Shown here one piece after another: positions 47,601-60,300 of a stretch of DNA of 64,000 nucleotides (position 1 is its first letter; the number at the start of each line of letters is the position of its first letter). The position numbers were made by a program, and so were the translations under genes. The notes below the pieces were generated by a model, which had not been told where the DNA came from, did no database searches, and was given only the letters and a program-made list of their open reading frames with translations. The DNA is from Siniperca chuatsi (lineage: Eukaryota; Chordata; Actinopteri; Centrarchiformes; Sinipercidae), in contig NC_058044.1 in NCBI RefSeq assembly GCF_020085105.1, positions 23,049,206-23,113,205 on the forward strand, written 5' to 3'.

Positions 47601-48901
47601 TTTCCTTTATGTTTTTTAAGATGCTTATTTTGATGTTGATTTTATGCCATCCAAGGCTTATACAAAGAGCTGCACTCTAATGTGAGCCGATAAAACTGGC
47701 AGCTCATTCACAATACATAGCACTGTACATAATATGTTTTTATCTTAGGCGCTGACACCTCTGAGTGGCCTCGGACCAGATGATGCCAGGATGTGGCAGT
47801 GCCTGGACAGGCTGGAGCTGAGCTCAGAGGGGCGTACGTGGCTCCAGGAGACATGGGGGGTCCACAGTGGAACCTGGAGACCTTTGGTACTCAAAGCTCA
47901 GAACGCTCTCTACAAAGTAATTTAGCATACATGTTGTGTGTATTCAGTAAATTAAGGTAAAGAATAGCATTTTCTTTTTTATTTACCATGGTGTCTCCAC
48001 TCCTCTTTCTCTCCCAGGTGGTTGACATGTGTGCTTTGATGTTCTGGAGGTTGGTCGCTCGATATCCATGTTTCTCTTTTGACTCTTCCCAGCTCACAGC
48101 AGTGCTTTGTAGGGTCAAAGAGAGAGTGATCAAGGTGTGTAACAGGGTAGGCTTGGGAAAAACATACTTCTCTTGAATTGCAAACCAAATACGCATTTCT
48201 CTGTCTGTCCCTGTCTCACACCCACATACAATGCAAACAAACACAGCAGCTGGATACAGAACTGTTGGCTCTTCGATCTCAGTTCATTCTGGAGATGAGC
48301 CTGCAGATAACACTGCCGGCATTTACACGTGCTGTGGGTGAGCAGGTATGTGTCTTTACATCTTTATGTGTTTATCTTCTTTATTTTGGTCTTCATTTTA
48401 ATGGTAACCACCCTTGATTTTAGGATCTGTCTCGGTACTATGCCATGGTGAACTCAGAACACGCCCTCTTCATCCACCCTGACACCATCTTCCACTCCAT
48501 CCTGAGAGACAACCTGTCCTCATACATCCAGTCGGGTACAGTGTGTGACAAGGGATTTTTAATCGTGCCATTTGGTTCCTACATTTTCAAGAAGGTAGTG
48601 TCATGGTTATATAAATCAGCTAACAGCTGGGTGTGTATTTTGTGTTTTTTTTCCTGCAGTGATGAGGTACTCCGTGCCACAGCAGTTCATGCCTCTCCCT
48701 GTCAGTCCCAGCAACCCCTGCAGCTCCAGCTCTAGTTTCTCTGTGCCAGAGTACCATGAGCTGCTGCCTCCTGGTGACTGCAGATGCCAGCAGAGCTTCT
48801 GCCAACCCTCTAAAGGCTCCACCTCAGGATCTGACACACTCAAACCAAACACCAGGTCTGATTGGGATGACACTCAGAGGCCACACCCCCTCACTGCTTG
48901 A
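44690..48901 (+). CDS. niban3: Niban-family PH-domain protein (Niban apoptosis regulator 3)
   Basis: Coding exons: 44690-44744, 45401-45528, 45658-45783, 45914-46028, 46170-46331, 46452-46567, 46847-46951, 47106-47268, 47349-47539, 47749-47916, 48018-48134, 48247-48345, 48424-48535, 48660-48901; 632 aa. All junctions keep frame. The N-terminus MGGKLTC fits an N-myristoylation signal (Gly2, Thr6), followed by the family's helical lead-in. A PH-like domain covers about residues 62-196 (YLDGIWSHRHLQVTSSFTVE). The Niban core follows, including RAFLDAVSSLKKLRGN, VMEEVMPYLKEQVFP, WIGLLSEVYRTAKHQV and, near residue 500, LQITLPAFTRAVGEQ. The C-terminal tail is short and Ser/Pro-rich, unlike the long acidic tail of NIBAN1. 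Niban proteins are linked to stress and cell-survival signalling, and human NIBAN3 is B-cell-enriched. The niban3 assignment rests mainly on its position between slc27a1 and colgalt1. Confidence 0.88.
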
Positions 48902-49100
48902 TGCAGGAGAATACATCCATCTCACCGAACCATGGAGGAACTGTAGAACAGCACCTTAGAGTGGAGCAATGTTTTTTTTTTACCCTAAAATGTACCATTA
49001 ATTAAAACTACAAAGTTTAAGGAAAAAATAGAATATACTAAAACATAAACCTGATAACCTTACTGTACTTCGGATACTGTATTACAGTTAAGTATATTTG
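48902..49100 (+). other. niban3 3' end
   Basis: Sequence after the stop codon; the nearest poly(A)-like hexamer is ATTAAA at 49001-49006. A longer 3' UTR cannot be excluded. Confidence 0.4.
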
Positions 49101-49445
49101 AGGTGAAACGATTAATCAATTAGTCAATGGACAGAAAATTAATCAGCAGATATTTTGATAATCAATTAATAGTTTAAGGGGTTTATTAAGCAGAAATGCC
49201 AAACATTAGCTAATTCCAGCTTCTCAAATGTGGGGATTAGTTACTTTTCTCTGCTTTACAGCATAGAGAAATTAATATATTTGCATTTTGGACTGTTGGT
49301 AAGACAAAACAAGCAATTTGAAGTCTTAACTTTGTTATGTGATTGGCATTTTTTGCTATTTTTTTGACATTTTAGACTGAAAGATTAATCAGTTATTCAA
49401 AAAATATTCCTTAGATTAATCAATCGTTAGTAGCAGACCCATTGG
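49101..49445. repeat. Interspersed repeat ('gattaatcaattagtcaatg')
   Basis: The blocks 'cgattaatcaattagtcaat', 'attaatcagcagatattttg' and the later 'gattaatcagttattcaaaa' are typical of a repeat that is very common in fish. A related copy lies at 53083-53430. Confidence 0.6.
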
Positions 49446-49691
49446 TGTCTCATGAAAGCATACAGCACAGTAGCCTTGTTGCATGCACTTGTGTTGGTTT
49501 GATCACTGTGTTGTAACAAACAGCTTTTATAATGTTGTTTTGTGTTTTTATACATATTTTTGACTTTGTACTGTTACTTTTGACTCAGGTAGAATAGATA
49601 AAATTGTCTGTAAGACATCAAGTTTGAAAAGCTTTGATATGTGTATTTCATGAGAGTCAATCGTCCATTTAACCTTGAGGACGCTGCAAAG

Positions 49692-49992
49692 CAGTGGTTC
49701 CCAACCTGGGGACCTCCTGAAGGATCCCAAGAAAAATCTCACAAGATCATTAAAGGGATATAAAAAAAATGTAACACAAAATTTTGTGTATTTTTTTAAT
49801 GTCAATGTTTGCTTTTTTCTTGCAAAATACTGCATACTTTTACCTCCACAGGCCTCTAAAATCCTGTATATGAGAATACAAAAACATAATTATGTAGTTG
49901 AACTGCTCACAACTCTTGTCATAAGGGGTCACAAGTAGACTATTTTGCTTCATGTTAAGGGTTCCACAAGCCAAACAGGTTGGGAACCACTG
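49692..49992. mobile_element. hAT-type MITE with 8-bp target duplication
   Basis: The ends CAGTGGTTCCCAACCTG and CAGGTTGGGAACCACTG are perfect inverted repeats over 17 bp. The flanks are CTGCAAAG (49684-49691) and CTGTAAAG (49993-50000), 7 of 8 matching, as expected for an ageing hAT target duplication. The element is 301 bp with no transposase. Confidence 0.88.
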
Positions 49993-50279
49993 CTGTAAAG
50001 TAGAGTAGTATATCACCAGTTTCTCAGAAACTTCATGGTCCTGCAGACTGTATGACAGGCCTGCAGTATATTGAACGCATGGACACGCCTATATCGCTTT
50101 CTATCTGCTTCCTACAGCTGGATCTGTTCTTAAAGGGGAGGGCAGCATAGCGCACAAGGGAGCCTAATAGTCTACCTGGCCTTGTAGGATACAAGAAGTT
50201 ATTTGTATAAAATAGAATTAAAGCTAATCCCAAACCTGGCAGGAAACAACATGATTAATTTTCACCATGTAAAGGAGGC

Positions 50280-50470
50280 ACAGAAATGTGGGCCTGTCTT
50301 TTGAGAACACCGAGTTCCCCTTAAACAAGTCCAGACCTGCCCTTTAATTCAGCCAGCTCCTCCGCCATGTATCCGCTGTCGGCATAACACAACAGCGGGA
50401 CCCTCATCTTCTACATCCTCTGTGTCCTTCTCTGTCCGCCGCGTTATCAGCGAGTTTTCTCTCCCCTGCC
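50280..50470 (+). promoter_or_regulatory. colgalt1 GC-rich promoter and leader, with a short uORF
   Basis: GC and CpG content rises from about 50340 through exon 1, as in a CpG-island promoter, and no TATA box is visible. ATG at 50367 in a good context (CCGCCATGT) opens a seven-codon frame (MYPLSA, stop 50385-50387). It ends 83 nt before the main start and is a uORF if transcription starts upstream of it. Confidence 0.5.
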
Positions 50471-53400
50471 ATGCTCCGGGTCACCTCGCTGCTGTCTGCC
50501 CTGCTTTTCGTTCTCCTGCCGGGCCCGAGCCGGGGATATTTCCCCGAGGAGCGCTGGAGCCCCGAGTCTGCGCTCCTCGCTCCCCGGGTCGTCATCGCGC
50601 TGGCCTGCCGCAACTCGGCGCACTCTCTGCCGCTGTTCCTCGGAACCATCGAGCGCCTCAACTACCCGAAGGACCGTATTGCTCTGTGGTGAGTGTCAAC
50701 CCTTAAAAACTAAGCACTGTAATACATAGGCCTGCTAGTTAAAAGAATAACACAGAATGTATCATGTACTATATCAGGTCAAAACTTTTAGAAGCAGGCC
50801 CCAGGCTATTTTAGGAACATGAAATTGACAATAAAGTACAACAAAGTGCGATTCAACGTCAGTGTGAGCTCATTAAGGAAGCACCAGAGACACGTCAAGC
50901 TCATGTAGACATATTATAGAGGAAAAGTCTGCGTTTGCGCGTGCGCTTTTGAGTTTTGGCCAGGCTTGACCGCTGTGTTATTATCAAGATGTAGGGAAAC
51001 GCACGAGCGCTTTATCTCTAATGTTAACAAATCAAGTCGGCGGTGAAATTAGTGAAAGTTAAAGCAGCGTGGCTCTACACCCGGGGTATTGTATGGACTT
51101 GGCCCCGGCAGCGGAGCGCGGAGGGCGGGTTGCGCCAGCAGAATGTGGCCATGAAAAGTTCCATTCAGTCACAGATCTTCTCTCTCATCGCCCCTCCGTT
51201 TTTTCCCCTCTACCCCTCCGTCCCTCCCGTTTTCCCCCCACCCTCTTCCCCTTCCACATATTCGTCTTGCAGACTCGTTTGGAAACAAAACCAGTATTGT
51301 TGTTAAAAAAAGTTGTTGTAAAACTGGCACCTGAGCTGTCAAGATCTTGTACAATCCACGTACAACAAACGGTGTCTGCGAAGATGTCTATTAAACGCCT
51401 CTGCAGGACTTATCTTTCTTTACCTTAGCCTGTTGTTCTGTCACCCAGCCCCCAGCCTTCTAGATTATTCTTGTCTCCAGCTCTGCTTCCTTCCTCTTCT
51501 CATTTTGATCCCGTGCCAGTAGATCTGTTTTGGAAGATTAAGTTAATCTTTTCATCAGCATTCAGACCTGACAGGTTAGATTATATTTCTTGGCAAATAA
51601 CAGCAATAGCCTCAGGCAGATTTGTGTTTAATGAGACTCTGTGAGTTTGGATTAAAATTAAACATCATTTACTCCTGTGAGTTGATTGTTTGATCCAAGA
51701 GGGTGCTGTGCCTCGTCTGAGAGTGAATGTTGAGTTAAACTTTTTCAGTGGGAGCCAGAGTGAGGGATTCAAGTGTCCATGTGTCTCTTTAAACAAACCA
51801 GCCTGGATGTTGAGCTTTTCTCTTTGTATCCCAGCCAGATGCCCATGTGGCAGCCTGAGCTCAGTTTTCTGCATGGTTGCTTTGATCTACAACATATCTC
51901 TTCCCTCAGAGGAAGAACAGATATAAAAGGTTTTGAAATGCAGCGTGAAAGACATACACTGAGCTGGTAGCCGGCCACCTGTCGATACCTGCAGCCTGAC
52001 AGGTTAAGATGGAGTACTTGGCAAGTGGCAACATAGACACACATGCATGCAGACTGCCAAATGGTGTGTGTGTGTGTGTGTCTACAGGGACATGCAGGAT
52101 GGATATTATCAATCCATAAATCCGTTTTCATTTCGCTTCCTCTTTCTCAGCTCTTTCTTATCCTTTAGACATGGTTCTATTGCTGGCTTGCAAGCAATCC
52201 CAAATATTTACTCTCCATAAACCCTCTTTTATTCACTACCTCTGCTCATTCAAAACCCCAGAGCAGTCAGAGAGGGAAAGGTAGACAGATGCAGGGATAG
52301 AGAGGTGGAAGAAGAAGATGGATGGGTCACATGTAGGTGCTGGGGCAGCACTGCTGTGTTAAAACGCCACAGACAGATGGGAAACTAACACCTGCAGCAC
52401 GCCAACTGTCACTCACTGCATGACAGGGCTGGGAGTGAATCCATTTCTCTCATATTTACACATTCTTCCCCTCTCTCTCACTTTGTCTGCGTCTCTGTCC
52501 CTCACTGACACACACTGAGATTTGTTATGATAACACAGACAGCAGACGAATGCCGCTCCACCCCTACTCAGGCCCTGTTGTCTGTTTTTCTTTGCCCACG
52601 CCTGACATTAGTGAGGTGCAACTCTGCTCTAATGACAACAAGACCCTCAGAGGATGAAAGCCAAAGTAGAGATTGCTAATAAATCAATATGATACGGGAT
52701 TTGGTTATATAGAGATATATCTTAAATGTTGTCTTTTTCCAGGTTCCTTAAAGCTGCAGTAATCACTATTTTCATATATGTAAAAATGGTTAAAATGACT
52801 ATGTGTAAAAACTATAGGAAAAACCTACTAACACTGTCCCACAGTAATTTGCCAGTGTTGTGATTTCAGCCCCCAAACAGCCAAAAAAAATCATTGAATT
52901 GCAGCTTTAAGATGGTGTTAGAGTTAAGTGATATTGTTAGCTCAAATAAATGAACAGCGAATCCTTCTACATGTTTGGTCATCATGTTCACGTTGCAAAT
53001 TATTTTGACAGTTTTCTAAGGCACCAATAGTGATCCCCACATTTTCATTACATTGCTGATATCAAGTTATTGTTTTGAAATAGGGCTGCAACAAACAATT
53101 ATTTTCATTATTGATAAACTATTACTTGTTTAGGCTACAACATATCAGAAGGAAGTGAAACATTACAATTTTCCACAGCACATGGTGGCATCTACAGACT
53201 GCTTGTATTGTCTGACCACTTGTCCAAAATCTAAAGCTACTGAGTTTACAATTTTATAAAACAGAAAAGCAGCTAACTATCATATTTGAGAAGCTTTAAG
53301 AGTCAAATGTTTTGCATAATTGCTTGATAAATTACTTAAACTATGAATCGCTTACTGAAACTGTTGTTGTTTTATTCTACTAATGAAGTCAATCCACTAA

Positions 53401-54310
53401 TGAATTAGATGACTAATTCAGCATCATTTTGAAATATTGCAATGTTTGAGTTTGTCAATATCACCCACTGCTAACTATTTATTATTTAATGTTATTTAAT
53501 GTATAAAGTTTCCAGAAATGTTTCCAGAAAATGTACTATATCAGTATACATATCATTGGATCAGACCTATTACGAAACTGATCGGAACACATATTCTGAT
53601 ACCCAAGCTCTGTGTATTGGCCAGTACCGAGATGTCAGTGTCTGATGTCAGTGTTTTTTTCCTCCTAACTTAAAATCTGCATGCCCCAATGCGTAGAACT
53701 GATTGGGCTCATTCTTCTATGTGTTAGGTAACATGAGAATATAACTACACGTCACTTCTTACCATAAGTGGAAGCTTTATTTATGTAGAGACATAAATAG
53801 CTCACTGCAGTAAGTGAATGGAGCGGACCAGAAAACAGTGCAGCTCCTGCCTGTGAGAATGCAAAGTGACAGAATAATAACTGCTGGCAAATATGAATAA
53901 ATAAGGCATTATCATGCATAGGGATTGCTGTGGTGCTCAAAAGTCTGTCAGTGGCCCAATGCAATGACAGTGACTGAGAAGCTGTTTTTTATCAGGATCA
54001 GTCCCGTCTTAATAAGGTCAGCATCGGGACCAATACTGTTCCAGCGCATTAGATCAGTGCATCCCTAATATATCACTGCTGTAATAAGAGCGATAGAATA
54101 TTTTCTCCATTTATCTGTATCATTGAGAAGAATATCTTCCACAGTTGGTGGTACTGCTGATCAAGGTGCACTCCTTACTCACTTTCATCCTCCCACAGGG
54201 TGGCGACAGATCACAACATCGATAACACTACAGCCATCCTGAGAGACTGGCTCATCAAGGTGCAGAATTACTATCACTATGTGGAGTGGAGACCTGACGA
54301 TGAACACAGG

Positions 54311-54347
<37 letters not shown>

Positions 54348-57300
54348 AGTGTGAGTATGTGTGTGTGATAAGTACATTACTTAATGGGTCTGTCTGTGCA
54401 TGTCTCAGTGCCTTTGAAGACGAGGTGGGCCCTAAGCACTGGAATAATCTCCGTTATGAACATGTAATGAAGCTCCGTCAGGCAGCGCTGGAGACCGCCC
54501 GCGAGATCTGGGCCGACTACCTCCTGGTATGTTATCATCCACTCAACCGCTTCATGAGCCTCATCTTATTATGTACTCTGTGATGTCTCTGGCTTGGGGT
54601 CAGATGTGCGAGGAGAAGTAAGTAAGCGCATTCATGGCACTCAACTCTTTAAATACCCACACATCCATCGTCTACACCTGCTTACACCTACTCACTATAA
54701 TGAGTGTTCAGAAAATTTATTGAATTAAAGTGATAAAATCTAATGAATAAAGACATGTTTTAGACTAATAGACATTTTTAATGACTACTCACTAATACAG
54801 ATTAATTTAATGTTTTAATTTCTATTTATTCTTAAAATCTAATGCAGAGAAGTAAAGTGTTTTTGTTCTGTATTTCTTTGTGTTATTATTTTGTTACAGC
54901 ATATTTAAGTAATCCAAAATAATGCATAACGAGCTGTGCTGATATAATAAAGTCATGGAGAAGATGGAGACAATGAACACCACAATGTGAAGGAGGAGTG
55001 GAGTTGTTTGTGGTCAGTTTAACCTATGATTAGGTTCTTTTTTACCAGTAAGAGTTAACTGGTAATGTAAAATGAAGTATTGTTGCTATGGTTAGCTGCA
55101 TTTTAATGTAACGTGCACTCATTTAGAGATTGTTAAAATGTTTTCCTCAAGCTTTTAAGCCCCAGAAAAAAAGCTAGTAAATAGACCTTGAATTGGGATT
55201 GTTTTGTTACACTACCCGATTTTTAACATTGTTGAGGTGTCTTGATATGATTTAAACACCACCTGCCAGCGAGTCAGAAATGATTTTTTCCATGGCCCTC
55301 ATGTAAAATCTAAAAATCTAAAATATAGTCTGAGCAAAACTGGATTTTTGTGACTGATGCCAATATTGATATTTGAGAGTTTAAAAGATCTGATGATATA
55401 TTGGCTACTATGACCAAGATGTGTACTGAGTGAGAAGTTTTACAGTTGAAAAATAAATTTGTCAGTGCTCTCTGGTGAACAAATGTGCAGTGTTTCTAAA
55501 CTACAAATTATTGCCAATTCTCTTGTGCAAGTTCTTTTGATTGGCCGACATATAGACCAGTCCTGATGTATCTGGTATAAGCTAATATCGGCCTGGCTGA
55601 TTATCAGTCAGGCTCTAGTAAAAAAACATCACTTCAGTCACAGAGAGGTAGCGTTTCAAATGTCCGTGTAAGAATGACCTCAGATTTAAATTGGCAGGAA
55701 ATACATGTGGAAAAATATTATGGCTGAAGAAAATACAGGTTGACCGGGAGCAGTTTTCATTCACTGTTCTTGGTGAGACACATCAGATATACAGAAGGGT
55801 TAAATGTTGAGTCTTGGCATTGAAAAAACGTTCTTCTCTGCAAATACAAGTGCGGTCTGTTGGTGAGGCTTGTTTAAATGATGGGCTGTGAGATGAAACG
55901 GGTTAGGAGGGAAGCGGCTGCTTGTGCTCACAGTACTCTGTGATCGAACGATGTTGCTGTGGCTCAATCAGTCATTTAGTGGCAGCGGGTCACATTTTGT
56001 GTGTGCTTGCGTGTGCACGTTTGTGTGTGATTGTTGTCAGTATTGTGCCCTTCTCTTCCGTCTGTAGGTGGCTGACTGTGACAACTTGCTCACCAATCCG
56101 GATGCATTGTGGAAACTGATGAGCGAGAACAAGACTATCGTAGCACCAATGCTGGAGTCCAGAGCTGCGTACTCTAACTTCTGGTGCGGCATGACTTCAC
56201 AGGTACTGCGGATGTTTAGTTTTCATGCTGTTAACCCCTTACAGCTGTAGAACAGCCATAGGTAAACCTCACAGTTCCTTCAGTTCAGTTCCTTCAAGAA
56301 TATTTTGAAACACAATAGTGACATTAGAAATCAGGTCAAACATTTAAAATAGTTAAGGTCACTTTAAAGTTACCACACCCAACCAGATACTTTGTAAGAT
56401 CCTGTAAGACTATTATTCAAATATTATGCTTAATGATGAACTGCATGTTAGTACAGCTCTATAAGAAAACATTGTTACATTCAAACACATAATAAAGTCT
56501 CCACCAGCATCCTGTTTTACTCTAAACACAAAAGCTGAACCAGTAGACTATAAAGATGATTTATGAAGTGTAGCCTCTTCATATTGTCTCTATAAAAACC
56601 TCTTTTTTACATCTTGGACGAATAATGCAATCCAGATAAAGTCTATTAACTCCATGGGTTACTGATAGTGAGTGAAATGTCACTTTTCATGCATTCCTGC
56701 TGAATAATGGAGCGCATCTCCCGCCACCTTCATAACACAGAAATATGATTTAGAAGGAATTTTACACTTGATTATTTTTTCTTATGCTTGAGGAAATCAA
56801 GTTTGTGCTGATGTCACTTTAGAAACATTGTAAATGAGTCATTTTGAAGGCGTAGCAGAGACTTATTTTTATGGTATTCAGTGTAGTGTTTCCCTTCAGA
56901 TTACTGTGCAAATGTGTAAGAAAATGATTTGTCTCACAGGTGAAATGAAACTTTAGTGATCTGATATAACATAATATTTAGCTCTGCTTAAGGTTTGTGA
57001 TATCAGTAAATTATATGGCTGGTATACAGATAACCCACACAGCTCATTATGTTTAATTTGCTCCTCCTCCTCAGTCTGTTACTGCTGGCTTTACCAGATA
57101 CCGCTGCTGATTGTGCTGCTGATAAGACTTGGGCCTTAAAACTATGGGCCACAGTGTCTTTAAATTGATGTATGTCTCATATCTCATTTAAAGTTAGATA
57201 TTTATTTAAATATTTTAATATGCCAACACTCATTACAGTGTCATTACAGTTAATGCCAACATGTTTTTGACTAATTAAACGTGCACATTTGATGTATCAG

Positions 57301-60300
57301 GCATTACGTATTTGCTTGTCTTGGATACAGTTCTGTCTGATTTATTTCTGTCTAGACAGGATGCCGTTAAGTACTCATCTGTGCTTCTTTCCAAATCAGA
57401 GTAGACATATGGGTATTGTCTATCCTCCAGCACAGAATAAACCAACTCCAAACCAAGAGGCTGCCTCTCTGCTTCCTGCAAAGAACATTTTCTTCAACAG
57501 TTAATGGGCTTGTAGCCAAAAGGCAATAAGTAATGTCTGTCAATGTCTTTTCCTATAAGTCAGTATTACTCAGTCTCCATCACTTAATTATTTTTAATTT
57601 TCACAATCAAAACAATGTATTTTTTTAGTAATTTAGTAGTAAAGTATGGAGTTTCAGATATGTCTTTCTGTAAAGTGTCTTTTTGTTTTTGAAACATAGA
57701 CTTTGGGCAGCCAATTTTCTCAGTATATCTCACATCAAGTTCCCCCTGACATTTTGAGCTTTGTATTTCATGAGGAAACAAGTTCGACACAAGAAAATTG
57801 TGTGTAACCGTACAGTGTTTGTGTGCACTCCCTACAGGGTTACTACAAGCGTACACCAGCCTACATGCCTATCCGTAAGCAGGAGCGTCGTGGCTGTTTC
57901 GCTGTACCGATGGTCCACTCTACCTACCTTGTGGACCTACAGAAAGAGGCCTCCCGTCAGCTGGCTTTTTATCCTCCACACCCGGAGTACAGCTGGGCCC
58001 TGGATGATGTCATCGTCTTTGCCTACTCAGCTCGCATGGCAGGTGAAACAAATGCAGCAGAGGTAGACTTATCTGGAGGGCTTGTTGTTGTTTTGTATGG
58101 ATTTGTAAGCATGTTTTTCCTCTCTGTTATCTTCTCAGATGTGCAGATGTACGTGTGCAACAAAGAAACTTACGGGTATTTCCCAGTCCCAATGCGTTCC
58201 CATGCTACCTTGGAGGATGAGGTGGAGAGCTTTTTGCATACTCAGCTTGAGGTCATGGGTGAGTCAAGAGGTTAAAGGGCGCTCAGAAAGACCAGAATGG
58301 TTATTTTGTGTTCTACAGTTTTAGCAAAAAGGTGTGAGTTTGCTTGTGATAAAGCACTTAAACAGACACTAGGCTGTGATTACACCTCATAATGCTATAA
58401 TGTTATATTTGTTTTTGTACAATGGAAGTTTGTTGGTTTCAAATTTAACGATTTGTTGTCACTCCAACTTTATCTTTCACTTGCAATGTCATGTTGTGCT
58501 GGTCTGCAGGTTTTGCATTTAATGGATTTTTCCAACTTGTGTTTAGCTAAACTAGATTTTTCACTGTGCCCATTATGAAAAAGCAAGACAGGTTTTTTGG
58601 AAGTAGCCTTAAGATATCAAGTTATATTCAGTTATAGAGTTAAAAGCTTCTATCATAGAAATGCAATATACTGTATGCCTCTGCCTAAAAACAGCATGCT
58701 AAATTAGACTTTGTCTGCTTTTGCTACACGACAAAATTACTCCTGCTAAAATGTATCTGCAGCCAATGTTTTTCTTTTTGACATTGACAATTAAGCATGG
58801 AAAGCTGTTCAGATGATACAGTACAACAGGAGAGGAAACAGAGTGTACACAAAATAGTGCCACTAAAATATAAAGGAAATACAGTGATAGATAAGATAAG
58901 ATATACTTATTGTGCCCAAGAAGAAATTTGGCTTGGGCAATAGTGCTACACACAGCTGCAATCAACTGAAGTACAACACGTAGCCAACAAAACAGTACAA
59001 TGGTACACCAAAGACACAATAATAAATTATATACAACAAAAAATAAAAAGGATATGTAAAATATTGCACATGCCTTGTGAGAAAAAATATATAAATATAT
59101 AGACATTATAAAAATGAGGAATGAAATAGAAAAACATAAAACCATAATTCATAATGCATAGAACTAAATGCAACAATCCTTACTTATGAGACACTACATA
59201 AATAAGGATTGAGCTGGTTGTTTGTTGAGAAGTTGGGTTGTTTTTACATTTTCTGTAACGTCTACCTGAAGGTAATAATTCATATTCGGAATATAGAATG
59301 TGTGAAGGGGTGCATAGAATACCTTCAGAATTCTGAGTGCATGTCTGACAACGGTTCTCTCATAGATGGTGTGACGCGATGGGTCTTCTTTCTTCCCCGT
59401 TACTTTCATTGCCGTTTTCATCATGTTGTCAATTCTCGATTTTAACTGGACTGTAAGGGTGCTGTACCATGGTAGATTATGTGTGACTGTAGCCCTGTAT
59501 TTCAGGGACTCCCAAAATAGAGTCCATGTTATCAGAATTTTCTGATCTATTAGGTCTTTTGTTTAATATCACTTTTTTCACAACATTATATTCTACTGTA
59601 CATACTATACTCTTTGTAGAGCATGACTGTGTGCATTATAGGTGAGGAAACACCAATAGGATAGGCTGTGAAACCAACTATGAATACTACTAATAATAAA
59701 ATAGTCATCTTTATACATATACTCTGTGTGAAATCACAGCAAAAATTATCATTTTTGGGAGCTCCTTTGAAACCTACTGAGGACCCCCAAGCATCCCTGG
59801 ATGAGATTTTGAGAACCCCTGTTTCAAAATATTACACATTCTCTTTGTAATCTTCCCCCTCTTTTTTCTTTCAAAGTGAAAAATCCTCCATTGGAGCCCT
59901 CCAGCTTCCTGTCTCTTCCTCCCAAGCAGCCTAACAAGATGGGCTTTGATGAGGTACAATAAACTCAACCACGTACACACATAAAAAGACGCACAATAAC
60001 AGGCATGTGTGTGAGGTTTTGCATTTGTGTGCACCCAGGTGTTTATGATCAATCTGGTGCGGCGATCTGACCGTCGTGAACGAATGCTAAGAGCTCTGTA
60101 CGAGCAGGAGCTCAGCTGTAAGGTTGTTGCTGCTGTGGATGGCAAGTACGTTTCTCATCTTCTTCCTCCCCCACTGCCTGTGCCTTCCTGATTTGTGCCT
60201 CTGCAACATGCGGTGTAGATTGATGAAGAGTGGCTGGGCTTAGACAAACAATCAGGGGAAGAGTAGCGGGTGCATGCTGTCTTTTAAAGATTCCCTGAAC

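Larger units (their letters stand above)
50689..54198 (+). other. colgalt1 intron 1
   Basis: 3.5 kb. The first part remains GC-rich to about 51150 (downstream end of the CpG island). A GT array lies at about 52064-52081. Repeat-derived blocks occupy 53083-53430 and 53540-54068. No additional exon was found. Confidence 0.7.

Noticed and set aside
51043-51428. Overlapping 87- and 119-aa ORFs after colgalt1 exon 1
   Set aside because: They lie in GC-rich intron 1, have no family match, and exon 1 joins exon 2 in frame without them.
56080-56088. Altered DxD motif (DCD) in colgalt1 as loss of function
   Set aside because: Both aspartates are kept; only the middle residue differs from the human DAD, so metal binding is expected to be intact.
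58699-59145. 148-aa hydrophobic minus-strand ORF
   Set aside because: It lies in colgalt1 intron 6 over LINE-derived and AT-rich DNA, with no domain and no splice evidence.
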